Source: Crossaster papposus (lineage: Eukaryota; Echinodermata; Asteroidea; Velatida; Solasteridae). Taken from it: DNA of 64,000 nucleotides. Position 1 is the first letter of the stretch; the number at the start of each line of letters is the position of its first letter. A model generated the notes under the pieces. The model made no database searches, had not been told where the DNA came from, and saw nothing but the letters and a program-made list of their open reading frames with translations. Both the position numbers and the translations under genes were made by a program. Of the stretch, positions 31,673 through 43,770 are shown piece by piece. The DNA lies in the NCBI GenBank assembly GCA_037893245.1, contig JBAIAA010000025.1:2604001-2668000 (forward strand), given 5' to 3'.

Positions 31673-31845
31673 CACGCGAGATTTTACTTGACGCGCTTTG
31701 GCCCTTTGTTCTCAATGTTTCCTTATATGGTCTTCACAGCCTCAGATCTGGAGGTGCCACAGCTGCATGTAATGCAAATGTCCCTCCCTTCCTCATCTCC
31801 AAACATGGAAGACTGAAGCGGCCCGAAACGTCTATCCAAGCCTCA
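31620..31845 (+). mobile_element. Tyrosine recombinase fragment (YR retroelement or Crypton relic)
   Basis: The frame has SLYGLHSLRSGGATAACNAN followed by PPFLISKHGRLKRPE. HSLRSGG is the H-x-x-R box and KHGR the following conserved block of tyrosine recombinases. The upstream catalytic Arg and the terminal Tyr are missing. It is different from the DIRS recombinase at 60184. Confidence 0.7.
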
Positions 31846-31935
31846 AATTTAAAAATTTTCTTCACCCACTTACCCACTTACCCACTTTCAAGAATGACTT
31901 ACCCAAAACCGGCTTATCAAATAAAGCATGATTAA

Positions 31936-34325
31936 TCTTCTGCAAAAGTAATATTTGAGATCTTGATTCTTGCCATTGGAATCACAGATATAAGTTTACC
32001 CTATTGGTAAAAAAACAAACTTTTTAAGTTTTTTTATTAAAACACACACGGGACAATCAGATTTGGCAAGATAATTTTCCAGTTGTAATTAGAAAATGGT
32101 TTGATGTACAACCACAATAACATTTGTTCACTTTCGTCCGCAGGATGGCAGATGAACCAAGGAAATTGCATGATCAACACTATATCGTCTGAAATTTGTT
32201 GTTGCTTTGCAGGTTTTAAACAGTTATGTCTTTTTAAATTTGAAAAAAATGTACACTCTAAACCGCAATTAAAAAATTGAAAAACTGAAAACACAATTAT
32301 GTTTAAAACCAATCCTTTGGTACAAATCTGTCGCTTAGAACTTCATAATTTCAAAAATGCCAATAATAAAAAGGCTCAAGCATTTTGTTGAAACTGCAAA
32401 CTTGTACTTTTTGCCTCATTTTGCTTTAACAGGTTTCACATTTTAAATGAGCGGGATTTCTTTAGAGTAACCAACAAAACACACCTAAACAAAAATTAAA
32501 AAATAAATATTAAAAAAAAAAAAATACTCCCCCCATCCCCTCCAAAAAGTGTAAAACAAATTTTAAGATTTTGCAAATTAAACTCCAAAAACTACCACCT
32601 AACCCCCCCCCCCCCCAAAGAAAAAAAAAATCTACAAAATAAAACAGCATGAACTAAAACCATTTTTCCTCTCTGATTAGCATGTGGAAACTCCAGTATA
32701 AACGTTATATACTGCAGTGTCACTAGTGCAGTGTAATTCACGGCGACACGGGCGCCACCGATCGAAAGACACGATCGTTCATCGATAAAAAAAAATCACT
32801 TTACTCTGCAAAAAATGGTCTTTTAAAACAAGATCTCATCCGATATCATTTTACCTACAAGGACCAATGCCTGATAAAACAATGGGCTTCTTATACAGAC
32901 AAATACAAACACTGTGAAACATCACTTAACACCCACTAAAGTTAGATTTGGCAGACAATTTTCAAGTACGTCGTCAACATCATTCATCTGCACAGCTACA
33001 GTATTATTTGACATATAGTTCGTGACAAAATGCCACTGTAATGATTCTGAAGCAAGGTCGAGTGCAACTAGCAGTACGATCTACACGTACATATTCGCTC
33101 CACGGACTGTTTTATAAATAAACTGGCACCCCAGCTGTGCAGACATTATGACTAGCACTATTTCAGTCTGGGTATCGGACCATACTTATGCGATGCATGT
33201 GCTTGCTGTGCGCGCGCTGCACTTCGACACAAGCAGTGCATTTAAATTGGGACAGGGCGAACAACGAAATAGCTAAGTTGCCTTAGTAAAAATAAAAAAC
33301 GTTCACACAATTCACTTCTTTGATTATAAATCATTTCTTTATCATACTTTAAAGTCACTTACCCAGCAACTTACCCATTTAAAAAAATCACTTGAGGCTT
33401 GCGTCTATCTCAAGTTAGAACCATGCTAACATCCCAATCACTTGGAATATGAATCGCATATTTAAATCACCGTGAAATGATAATTGTCGTTGCTCATTGG
33501 TATTAATCAATAATATTTATATGCAGAGAGAATTTGTGTTATGAAGAAGATGGATAATATATGGTATACAAAGATAATTGACGTAATAAAAAAGAGCAAA
33601 AATCAAGATTATATCTGTCAGGTTTAATTTTTTAGGAATTTTCAAAGGAAAAGTAACTTCCGGTCAACTTCTTCCTAGCATGAAGCTGATTAAATACGCT
33701 GGTTATAAAGTGATTTCAGCAAACTTCGCCACAGATTTTAACCATTTTTCAACCTTCCGCTAGAGGGCGCCGATAATTTCTTTTGAAAAGTTTATTCTAG
33801 CCAGACACTAACATCGTTGAAAGTAAGTTCATATAATTTTTCACTTTCAAATTATACGGCAGTTCCGGTTTGGACCGGAAGGACCACGTGATAAAATGAA
33901 GATTATTCTATCTGTTGCCACAAAAATCAAGTTTTGGTCTTTTGTGGTTAATTTATTTTCAAAGATTAAATCAATTGCATCTTTACAATGACGTCACCTC
34001 TGATGAGCTCACCGTGACGTATGTCTGCTAGGCACGAGCTTACTATAGGGTCTTCACTTGGGTTAAGTTTTATGGAAATACGACTTTGTTCTCTGGTAAA
34101 AGTACTTGTGCAAAAAAACGTGTACAAAGTCTATGGAGTTTAGGTTACTAAAAGAGAAAGAAAGAAAGAAAAAAATCATAACAAAAACAAAGGCTTTTTC
34201 ACAAAAAAGCCCCCCCCCCAAAAAATAAAACAAATTTAACGAAAACAAAAGCTGTTTCGGTGAAAAACTAAACAGCTAATAAACATTTCAGGCTTTGTGT
34301 TCATTTGATTTGTATACATTTTCAG
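31936..34325. other. Intergenic, no recognised gene
   Basis: Strongly A/T-rich with homopolymers (A run near 32511, C run near 32602). No exon with borders and no known repeat family was identified. Confidence 0.45.
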
Positions 34326-34329
34326 AAAG

Positions 34330-34768
34330 CAGTGTCCAGATATCATCAAGTAGTCAGTATTGGTGAGCTTCAAATTGTCCAAGTTGCTTACTGGCACAGT
34401 TATCATATGAACACTGATAACATTGTAATATAGCAAACAAAAACTGGGCGAAAATGTAGTTAAAGGATTGCCTAACATGAGAGACTTAAACAAGTTCAAG
34501 AAAATCTCAAATACATTTTAACGTAGATATGATTACTGTAAGTAGCAACAAAAATCTTAAATTTGGGGGGTTTCCTGGAACTTGTACAAGTCTCTCACCT
34601 TAGGAAACCCTTCATCTATCTTTTACCCCAATTTATGGACACACCATTTTTTCCTATGTTTTGTTTGCTAGGCTAAATATCACAATGTTAATATTGTTCA
34701 TATGATTTTCCATAAGGTTTTAATATAAAGCTCACCAATACTGACTAATTGATGATATCTGGAGAGTG
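34330..34768. mobile_element. Inverted-repeat (hairpin) element
   Basis: CCAGATATCATCAAGTAGTC, AGTATTGGTGAGCTT, TCATATGAAC and GAGAGACTT on the left arm (about 34333-34505) recur inverted in 34565-34767 with moderate divergence. The spacer is about 60 bp. Confidence 0.75.
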
Positions 34769-35059
34769 TAATGTGCGCACATTTATGGGTTCACAAAGTT
34801 GTCATTTTGGATGTTCACATAATTATTCAGTCACTTATATGCTTTAGAAAAAGCTATTGAAGTAAGGAGAATCACCAAAATAAACCTTTCAAAAAATAAT
34901 AATAAATCCAAATATAGGAATAAATATATTACGCGGCATTAACAATTTATGCAAATTATTCACATTTCCACCACTTAGATTTTTAGTATGTCATTCTAGG
35001 GACCTCATAGAAGTGCACTGTGGTAAAAAATATTCGATTGCAATTTGTGTAAGGTCAAA

Positions 35060-35535
35060 ACTTATTTTTCCTGGAGTTTATGGAATTATTATTATTTATT
35101 CGACCCAACAACATAGACAAACATTCTCCAAAAAAACCAAATTTACAACAAATGTAATAATAAAAACCCGAAGACAGGATGGGAGCCATATAAATATACA
35201 AAATAAAACAAATTATGTGGGGCCAGGGAAAGCAAAAGTAAAATTAACTACTGTTACCCGCAGGTATGCTATCTCACACATATAGCAAAAACACACAACA
35301 AAAACAATACTAATTGGCCCCCATTGATAAACTAATGATGGCATTAACCGGATAAAACTTAGTTTTCAGGAAAGAATGATTGCTTCAGATCTCTTAGAAA
35401 ATGAGAGGAAGAGTTGACGACAGCAGAATCTTTAATATGGGGGGAAGAGCATTACAAAGTCTAGGAAATCTACGGGTAGGGGAGTAAAAGAGAGCTTGAG
35501 TATGGGCGGGAGATGTCGAAATGTGAGAGAATCGG
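35060..35535 (-). mobile_element. LINE 3' end (CR1/L2-like), decayed
   Basis: The minus strand reads HISTSPAHTQALFYSPTRRF, PRLCNALPPILK and SNHSFLKTKFYPVNA with stops between them. This resembles the conserved C-terminus of CR1/L2 reverse transcriptases (R-x-P-R-L-W-N-x-L-P). The 3' side ends in an A/T-rich tail near 35090. Confidence 0.6.
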
Positions 35536-35911
35536 GATGTCTTCGATTAATGGCCGTGTTATCCGTGACAGATTCAGATTCACAGTAACCAAAAAAGAGT
35601 TGTGGATTGTCAAAACTTACGTTGTCTTGCCCTGGGCGGGCAGCATGCCTCTAAGTTCTCGCAACCTGGAAGCCACAAAATCCTGGACAGAATTAGCGCC
35701 CCCACGACTCTGTAAAAACTCCTGCAGACGAGAACCGTCACTCTTACTCTGCGCGCTCTTTGATGGTCTAAAAAGAAGGGATTTTATACTTTTCTTTCAA
35801 AGTTCACATTATGGCATTCCATGGCACTGCTTATATAATTAGGCACGTGATTATGAACCTTGGCCTGATTCAAAGAGGTCATACGTCGTAAGCACAGCAA
35901 ATTAGCATGCT

Positions 35912-36030
35912 TAACCAGTTCATGCCAGGATTATTTTGACCCGGCCAAGGATTGTTTTTCACGAACCTCAATTCGAGACGGGTTTAGGCCGGCGTCTGTG
36001 GGTAGCACACCTGATATTCGTCGGCCACAG
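35912..36030 (+). mobile_element. Foldback MITE family A, truncated
   Basis: Starts TTAACCAGTTCATGCCAGGA and contains GACGGGTTTAGGCCGGCG as in the 9140 and 53691 copies; the second half is missing. Confidence 0.65.
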
Positions 36031-36253
36031 GAAAGTTAGCCCAATTCTCTGTTATAGTTAGCACGTTTCTGAAACCAATAAGCAGCGCCATGAAATTGGA
36101 CCCAGTTAATAAACACAATCATCAATCAATCAATACATTCAATGTGTTATTAGTTTCTTAGATTTCAGGTTCCCCCATCGTTTAACACAAGACATGGTAT
36201 AAATCAAAGAGCAAAGTAGTAACAGAAACAATTACTATGGATAGACACAAATT

Positions 36254-36448
36254 CTAATCACGTTTTTTGGTTTTGGTTCCATACCTCTTCATTAAAGTCT
36301 TTCTGAACTGGCTCCTTGACTCCCCAACAACGCTAGTCTTGTCGGTGTCTGTCTTACTGTACTTAAAAGCGTGCTCCAGGGCCGTCTTACCACTAGAGGG
36401 CGCCGCCTCTGTCAGCTGCGTGGTGCGGGAACGGGTGAAGAACATGTC
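36254..36448 (-). CDS. Coiled-coil gene, terminal exon
   Basis: The acceptor TTGATTTGTCAG is followed by DMFFTRSRTTQLTEAAPSSG, KTALEHAFKYSKTDTDKTS and a very basic end, RYGTKTKKRD, then TAG. The 65 codons are intact. Confidence 0.8.
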   Translation of the reverse strand, partial: DMFFTRSRTTQLTEAAPSSGKTALEHAFKYSKTDTDKTSVVGESRSQFRKTLMKRYGTKTKKRD

Positions 36449-36554
36449 CTGACAAATCAAAAAGAAGCATTGATGCCAATTAAAAGTCTACCTGAGGAAC
36501 CAAAGGCAAGAATCATGGCAGAGTCTATAAAACTTCACACACATCTTCAAACAT

Positions 36555-37146
36555 GTCCATTATATGTTTAGACAAGACTATCGCATGCCATTATGATGCC
36601 CCACAAGTCCCCACAACTCTCAAAAAGTCCATCATGTATTCATCACAAGTCCCCACAAGCCTATCGCACGTTCTCATTCATGTCATAATGCCCTACAAGT
36701 CTTCACAAGTACCCAAACAAATCATCACAATTTCTAACATGTCCTCATAATACCCCACAAGACCTTGATTCAGAAAAGCCTTTTCAACCATGTGATCTAC
36801 ACAATGGGCATGATTTAGCCCACTCTTTATACGATAGCACTGCCTGACTAGCCAGTCAGTCAATAAGTTAGTCAGCCACTGAGCACACATTGGGTTGGTC
36901 ATTTCATGAAGCTGCTAAGCCCAAAAATTTGCATGAACATTCTTTCTTGTCAAAAACAGGGTTACAGACAACAAAATTGGGTGATGTATATTGTTTGGGA
37001 CATTCAGCTGGTTTTTACTTAGCATGAAAAGCACATGGAGTTTTAGCTAGTATAGTAGTAACCTGTCTTTAACGAGCAAGACTTTTTTGTGCTTTAGCAG
37101 CTCATTAACATTGACCCCAGAACCAGCACAACTCGTCTCATTGTAC
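36555..37146. other. Intron; CAAGTCC-rich patch
   Basis: 36555-36770 has scattered CACAAGTCCCCACAA-like words about every 50 bp, too irregular for a defined array. Nothing else recognised. Confidence 0.4.
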
Positions 37147-37272
37147 CTTGTAGAACTCCCTCAGAAACAGCGGGTTGGTGTCGTCCTGGAGATCTCCAAT
37201 CTTGATGTGTGCCAGGCAGTGCATGATCAGCATGACAAACTCCCCGACCGACTCCAGGCGCTCCTTATTGTA
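37147..37272 (-). CDS. Coiled-coil gene, penultimate exon
   Basis: 126 bp in phase 0 with donor GTACAA. Encodes YNKERLESVGEFVMLIMHCL then AHIKIGDLQDDTNPLFLREF YK. Less charged than the other exons. Its start phase does not match the preceding visible exon, so a small exon may be missing or an indel is present. Confidence 0.75.
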
Positions 37273-37329
37273 CTATATGACAATGTGTACCACTGTTACA
37301 ATAATAAGATATACAAAAATTGGAGTTGT

Positions 37330-38010
37330 GGGATGAAAAAGTTTGAATTTGAACAAGAAAAAAGTAGAAAAAGTAGCCGCAAGTGTAAACAAAAAACTTG
37401 AGTGAGTCAAAAATAACTTTTAGGCAAATTTACACATAGGTAGAGAAATAAATAGATTAGACAATGCTTTTTGTTAAAACACATTTTAGAATTTCTTAAT
37501 TTAGGTGAGCCTGCCCTTTTTTGTGCGCTATGCGTTCTAACACTGTTGTGTAGGGAGTGCGAGTGTCTATAGTCTTGGCCTAAGACTGTATTTGGAATTT
37601 ATTTGTGGACGTACATTTTGTCCCACCAGCACATCGCGTGCTTGCCAAACATAATTAACAAAAATCAGTACATCGGCATAGTAATATACACAACCTTGGA
37701 TAGCTGTGTTTTGCAGGCAGTATATTCAATCGCAAGTAATTTTAAATATGCACAGTAGACCAACAATTAGATGATCTTTCACCAACAAAAAAGGAATTAA
37801 ATGAAAAAAGTAGGTAAGTAAAAGCAAGTGCAAACCAAAAACTAGGAAAAAGTAAAATATTCAAGAGAAAAGTAGAAGCACAAGTAAACAACAAATAGGA
37901 ACAAGTAGAAGCAAGAGTGAACAAAAAGGGGAAAAAAATGTAGGAATTTCAAGAAAAAGATACTGGTAGGAAAAGAACGAGCACGTGTATAAACAAAAAC
38001 ACTAGGAAAA
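37330..38010. repeat. A-rich degenerate repeat, GCAAGTGTAAACAAAAAAC words
   Basis: Variants of CAAGTGTAAACAAAAAACTA appear near 37380, 37826, 37887 and 37985 amid AGTAGAAGCAAG-like sequence. Low complexity, no ORF. Confidence 0.45.
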
Positions 38011-38081
38011 GTGGACATACTTGAACGCCTTGCACTGTTCTTGCAAGTATTATTACTTAATTGTTTTTTCATTGCTCTGAC

Positions 38082-38303
38082 CTTTAAACCCAGGCCTTTT
38101 AAGGGCGTCGGTGCTCTTGACAATCTCCTCAATCTCCTGCAGGTCCTTGTAGAGCGGGGTTTTCAGTAGGGCGTCAAAGACCGAATCGTCCATGCCGGGA
38201 GGCAGCTGGGAGCGGTCCAGGGCTTCCTGTTCACGCTGGGCCCAGTCACTGGGGGCGTCCGGCGCTGTGGTGGAATTGATGGTTTGGTTCAGGTCCGATG
38301 CAC
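38082..38303 (-). CDS. Coiled-coil gene exon
   Basis: 222 bp, phase 1 on both sides, donor GTCAGA. Encodes ASDLNQTINSTTAPDAPSDW, AQREQEALDRSQLPPGMDDS and YKDLQEIEEIVKSTDALKRP; intact. Confidence 0.78.
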
Positions 38304-39399
38304 CTATCAAAAGAGAAAAGTGATCAACCAATTAGCACTTTTTGTATTGTATTACAATAGTCAGAGATCACACTTGCCTATGGAAAAACTAAAAATCTAA
38401 AAATCTAAAAATCGTCCGACCCCAAAATCGTTTCTGAAATATGTTATCCTTGGAGCTTTCTACTCCATTCATAGATGAAACGTCTCAAATGCTAGTTTTA
38501 ACACCCACCACTTGTAGCCGATACTTGTGGGCAATTGCACGTTAATTCAAGGTGGAGAAAGCTGAAAAGTAGAACATTGAGCAAATCTTCCAAACTACAA
38601 GCACCACAACAACAAATGTGACAGAGATAGTGGGGCTGTTAAGTTCACATATCTGATACAACTGTGCACTTCGTGACTGAAGCATGAAACTTGGCATGTT
38701 TTGGGGGGCATTTGTTTCAGATGTGGAGGCATTTTATATTTGACCTCTGATGACATTTGAGAGGTCAATTACCTTTACCGTAAAACAATTGTTCTTGTTA
38801 TACCATGATATTAAATTGCGAGATCCGATTGGTCAACCACTGATAACATGGATTATTACAAAAGTTCATGCGTTACCTCAAAAGTGATGTACCCAGGGTA
38901 CATTACTCCAAAATAGTGGAGTACATCACCTTAATTGTTTTCAGCATTTAGTCCTTTTTGCACAAAATAACACACAAACGTAAAGTTTAATATAAGCAGA
39001 TCCTATAGTACTCCTGGTATTACATATACGTGAAACACTATTACGTCCGCGCTAGTAGAGAACAGTTAGAATGAAAGTTGGATAGACTATGAAGCAGAAT
39101 CAGTGTCAAAATGAACAGACGTGTGTATTCTTCAAACGTCGCATGTTTTTACAACGCCGATCCTTTCCTAATTTGGATGCTTTCCTAAATCGAATGATTT
39201 TTGTAAACTCGGATGCTTTTTTTTTATAATCAAAAGCTTTTTTAATTCGAATGATTTTCTAGTTCGGATGCTTTATTTATTCTGAGGTTTATTTGTGTCA
39301 TATAAAATTGTATTATAAGATCGTAAAAGTTGTATCCTTATTGAGTGACCCCCACAATGACGCTTCCCAGGCTGTATCATAAAATACATTCTGGCATTC

Positions 39400-39665
39400 T
39401 TGTGTTTATGACTATTGACTAGTGCCCTCGAACAAGATACTGACAATTTGGCCTCATGGCCTCAACCAGCTCCTTGAGCTATATCTCTCTCTCATGGCCA
39501 GTTTGGCATGGGCTTGTCACCTCTGATTGACTCAACCCTCCCCTTTCCACCCCTAGCCCTTACTATGCCACTATGATATACTGATTTCTTCAGGGACAGG
39601 TCCCTCATGGCCTCAGCCAGCTCCTTAAGCTGTCTCTCTTTCATAAAATAGGGCGTGATCCCTGG
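39400..39665 (-). repeat. Duplicated exon-like dimer fused to a SINE 5' fragment
   Basis: Two minus-strand copies of an exon-like segment (RQLKELAEAMRDLSLKK in the better copy) about 150 bp apart. The same dimer is at 43485-43770. The left side (39400-39450) is the 5' part of the SINE that reappears at 39675. Confidence 0.65.
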
Positions 39666-39674
39666 CCACCTGGA

Positions 39675-39895
39675 ATTCTGGTGTTTATGACTGTTGACTA
39701 GCGCCCTCGAACGAGGATACTGACAATTTGGGAGACTACCAACATAGTGCAGGATAGCTCAGTTGGTAGAGCACCGGTCCGGTATTCTTTAGGATGCAGG
39801 TTTGAGTCTTGCCTTGCCAATTCTTTGTTTACTTTGCAATTTATGAAAAATTTACCGTCAGTTTCCCCTGTAGTTTATTTTTGAAATAACAACAC
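39675..39895 (+). mobile_element. tRNA-derived SINE
   Basis: GATAGCTCAGTTGGTAGAGC (A box) and GGTTTGAGTC (B box), with 5' sequence TGACTAGCGCCCTCGAACGA shared with the copy near 7090 and the fragment at 39400. Confidence 0.78.
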
Positions 39896-39906
39896 AACAG
39901 TCTTAA

Positions 39907-40652
39907 CCAGTTCGCGCCGGGATTATTTTTCATTGACAAAAATGTGTTTTTTTATTCAGTAAAATATTCCTGTTTTGATAATGCAACTTAGTTTATTAGC
40001 ACCGTTATTTACATGTTTTTGCCAACATTCTCTTGCTTAGGGCATTTTTTCTCTCTGCAGTCAGGGCGTAATACTACGTCAACCGCTACCCGCCATAAAA
40101 GCTGAAACTACACCCAGGGCCGGGGACATTGTATGCGATAATAATACAAATATTTGCAAGCCCAGCTAAAAAGCACCCTTTCAAGAATTTTAAAGGAGAC
40201 TAAGGAACAATAGTTTAACAATTTAAACATCAAGAAATTACTAGACGCAGCTGATAATCCTCGGCTGTATAAATTCAACGGAAACAATGGAACTAGGCCT
40301 AATCACTAAAGTGTGATACCACAATATAGCGTATACACGTCCACGAAGCATGCTTGGCAACATTGACATATACTCATGTGCACCGCGTGTATGCATACAT
40401 GTTGTGTATACCCATCCTCCGCAGCGCTAGCGGGTAGCTTTTGGCGTAAATACACGTAAATACAGCCAAGAAAACCTTGGCAGCGTATATACACGTCCTC
40501 CGCAGAATTAAACTGCTGTGCCCGACGAATGATTACGTCATCCGTGGATAGTAAACAATTTGTTGGGGCTTTACTCGGGATGTGTTTATTTGTCATACGT
40601 TTTAAATCTCAGAAAAATTGTGTGTGTATATATGTCAACTGGCGCAAACTGG
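39907..40652. mobile_element. Foldback MITE family A, longer copy
   Basis: TTAA flanks at 39903 and 40653. The termini CCAGTTCGCGCCGGGATTAT and GGCGCAAACTGG are inverted. The 746-bp interior differs from the 9140 copy and has no transposase. Confidence 0.75.
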
Positions 40653-40993
40653 TTAAGCCCAAGACTAATTTCTATGCAGATTTCTGTGCACATTTCTGCG
40701 ATGTCGGCACATAAAGGTACATTTTTATCGTACATTAATGGCAAAGATTGTTTTCTTCGGCAAGATTAGGTGATCATACATAGTATAGCTTTGTCCAGGG
40801 TACAGGTAAACTCGGCCCCTAACCATCTCAGCCCCAGTCTAGAAAGTAGAGTTGTCTTGACTTGGAGCCTTAACTTAATTGCGCCCTCTGTTGATATAAT
40901 GTTTTTTAAAGTGCATTGCAACTGCTAAAGTACAAAAGTACATTATAATAATGTCTTGGGTGGCTGGAGGGTTCACATCCTATAAAACCTTAC

Positions 40994-41210
40994 CCTGCCT
41001 CTGGATGTTATTCAGATAGTCCTGGGTTCGCCTCTCATCCACCTCAGCCTGTCCCTTCACATCCCCTTTGATCCTCTCCGTCTCCTGCTCTCTCTTCTTC
41101 CTCCGTCTGGCTTCCAGCCGGGTTCGCGTCTTCTCCTGGTTGCGCCCCTGCTCCAGGCGTTGCGAGACCTCAAAGCGCTTCATGTTCTCCTCATGCTCCC
41201 TCAATAGTTT
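40994..41210 (-). CDS. Coiled-coil gene exon
   Basis: 217 bp, acceptor GCTCTCACAG, donor GTAAGG. Encodes KLLREHEENMKRFEVSQRLE, TRTRLEARRRKKREQETERI and VDERRTQDYLNNIQRQ; intact. Confidence 0.8.
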
Positions 41211-41710
41211 CTGTGAGAGCGAAATGTGTTATTATATTAAAAACTATTAGGAGGGGGCAGTCAAAATTATATCCGATTTTCAAGAGCTAAGGCACAAATA
41301 AGGAAATAACATGAGTAAACTTGAAAAAGGCTACTCGGTAGAGTGCAAATTTCCACCCTAAATGTTAAAATATCCAGATTTCTAATCTGCCCACAGATCA
41401 ATCTAAAAATATAAAGGAATCAATCCTCCCAAATAAATTTCATAATCCTCCTAGCAAACAAACAAACAAACAAACACCCCGACAGACAGCCACAGCCACA
41501 CCAAGACAACCCGACAGACAGCGCGACAGAAAGTGATTAATACATAAATTTCACCATCAGAGATAAGAGTTAATTAAACAACCACTATCATGACACAATG
41601 ACTTTAGTTGATTATAATGCTATGGGCCAACTGTGTACACAAAATCAACACTTGACTCTCTTCTTTCAACTACATGGATTCCTCTTTTGAACGTGCTCAA
41701 CTGCCTTTAC

Positions 41711-41873
41711 CGCCTGAGCCTCTTTGTTGCCATCCAGCTGCTGCAGTTCTTGCTGTAGTCGTCTCTCTTTCTCCTGCTTCTGCTTCTCCAGAGTCCTCGC
41801 TCTCTGCTCGTCGCGTTCCTGCCGACGCTGATCGTCTCTGAAGCGGTCCATCTCAAGCTCCGACTCCAAAGTC
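41711..41873 (-). CDS. Coiled-coil gene exon
   Basis: 163 bp; its single leading base completes the codon left open by the exon at 43214-43356. Encodes TLESELEMDRFRDDQRRQER, RTLEKQKQEKERRLQQELQQ and LDGNKEAQA; donor GTAAAG. Confidence 0.8.
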
Positions 41874-42064
41874 CTGTAATAGTGACAACAACGTCTGAAA
41901 AGTCAGAACGTTCTTGTTTCTTTAGTAACATTGGATCTTCCTATCAAGAAGATTCGTTGTTCCCAATGGGAACAGCCAATGACTTGGAATCTGCGGTGTT
42001 CCCTGCCGTTCTCCAAAACATCTTTTGATCCCAAATGAAATGTTTCAAGCATTTGAGACGTTTC

Positions 42065-42240
42065 CTAATAAGGGAATAAATGTGTGGTCGAGAGGTTTTA
42101 ATCACTCTGTTTAATACCGCTGGAGTCTGGGTGCTGATAATTACCCGAGCCGAAGCAAGGGTAATTATCAGCACCCAAACTCCAAGCGGTGTTAAACAGA
42201 GTGATTAATACCGACCGAACACACATTTATTCTCATTCAT
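42065..42240. repeat. Near-perfect palindrome, arms about 75 bp
   Basis: ATCACTCTGTTTAATACCGC and GGGTGCTGATAATTACCC on the left are mirrored by GGGTAATTATCAGCACCC and AACAGAGTGATTAATACCG on the right around a loop of about a dozen bases at 42150-42162. Confidence 0.85.
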
Positions 42241-43213
42241 AAATACCTTTTTGTAAAATTCAGCCAAAAGACCCCTGAAAATCCCGGAAAATTTTCGCAA
42301 GTCAATTTTGGTGTTTCGCAATGTCAAATGACATGTTTCCGCCTCTGTCGCTCTACACAATACATGCAATAAAGCGTATTCACTATGAACCAGACTATTA
42401 CTGCCATTGGCAACCTTGTTCCTAGGGTGTCGAGATGTACGCGCCCAACACTACTGCTCTTCATATTAGAGACGAGGTACAGTTGGAAATAAAGTAAGCC
42501 CTGGGGACGAGTATAATGCGACATCACGTGACATTGTTTTGTTGCCAGCTGGTTTTAAACACTTCCAGCCATGTCTTTATTGTCCGTTTAATATCGGCCA
42601 CGTGACGGGCTCTCGACCAATAGGAATGCCTAAACTGTCCTAGGTATTTATGAATATTGATTAATACCGCGCCAAATCACACGAAAGCTCCCCAGATTTA
42701 TAACGTCCGATGCTCATGGTCGCGATGGACACTAAAGCCTTTTTGGGCAGTTTATATAGTTGTCAGTTGGAAGCATATGCACATCTGTGAAGTGATACCA
42801 TGCAACAGGCATTAAGCCTACTACTTTTATATTGATACATTGAGAATGTAGCCGCACTATCCAGCTCTCTATCCGTGTGAAACATAACCTCTGCAACCAA
42901 ATACTGTATCCAAATACCATCTTAAATCAAATACAAGGCCATCGCTGAAAATCCAGTGACAAAACAAGAAAAAATAAAGCTAAAACAAACAGTTGTGCCA
43001 AGACGTTTGGCAAGCACCAACTGATTTTCATATTGTAGCCTCACAACACGAGGTCACTGTTCGTGCTTCAACAGTATGTGCGGGTGCTAGCAAGTGGCTA
43101 CTGTTAGTGACCGACTATCGATCGTCAGACACCTACACCAAGGTTAAGAGATCTACTGAAGATCAAGTGCCTTAAAGATGAGGTTCAAATAAACAATAAA
43201 AAATACATCTTAC

Positions 43214-43356
43214 ATCATTTCTTTCTCCATTTTGTGTCGCCTCTCCTCGTTCCGTTTCTTCTTCTCCACCTTGATGCATTCGATCTCCGAGGTCATCTGG
43301 CTCATCTTCTGCTCCCGGAACTTCTTGGCATCCTCTGTGTACTGGTGGACCAGCGA
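43214..43356 (-). CDS. Coiled-coil gene exon
   Basis: 143 bp, donor GTAAGA, phase 2 end. Encodes SLVHQYTEDAKKFREQKMSQ, MTSEIECIKVEKKKRNEERR and HKMEKEM; intact. Confidence 0.8.
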
Positions 43357-43484
43357 CTAATAAATGAATAAATAAAAACAGTTAAATTGGCATAACAAAG
43401 CATATCAAAACTTTTGTTTTTAAAGCCTTAGACATGATCTAATTGCACGATCTGATTTTACACCCCCCTCTCCGTTTCACCATA

Positions 43485-43770
43485 TCCAAATGACTCAGCC
43501 CCTTCCTACTTCTACCCGTTACTGAGCCACTATGATCTACTGACCTTTCTCTCATGATCTCAGCCAGCTCCTTGAGCTGTTTCTCTCTCTCATGGCCAGT
43601 CTGACAGGGGTTTGTAACCTCTGAGTAACTCAACCCTCCCCTTAATTACCACCCCTAGACATCACTAGGCCACTATGATCTACTGACTTCTTCAGGGGCA
43701 GGTCCCTCATGGCCTCAGCCAGCTCTTTAAGCTGTCTCTTTCATAAAATAGGGCGTGATCCCTGACAAGA
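43485..43770 (-). repeat. Exon-like tandem dimer, second locus
   Basis: The first unit has exon-like borders at 43545-43600 (acceptor CCCCTGTCAG, donor GTCAGT; TGHEREKQLKELAEIMRE). The second unit, near 43700-43750, reads RQLKELAEAMRDLPLKK. The dimer matches 39400-39665. The 56-bp candidate exon does not fit the phase of its neighbours, so its use is doubtful. Confidence 0.6.

Noticed and set aside
31861-31890. ACCCACTT triplet as a tandem array
   Set aside because: Three units only, ordinary low-complexity sequence.
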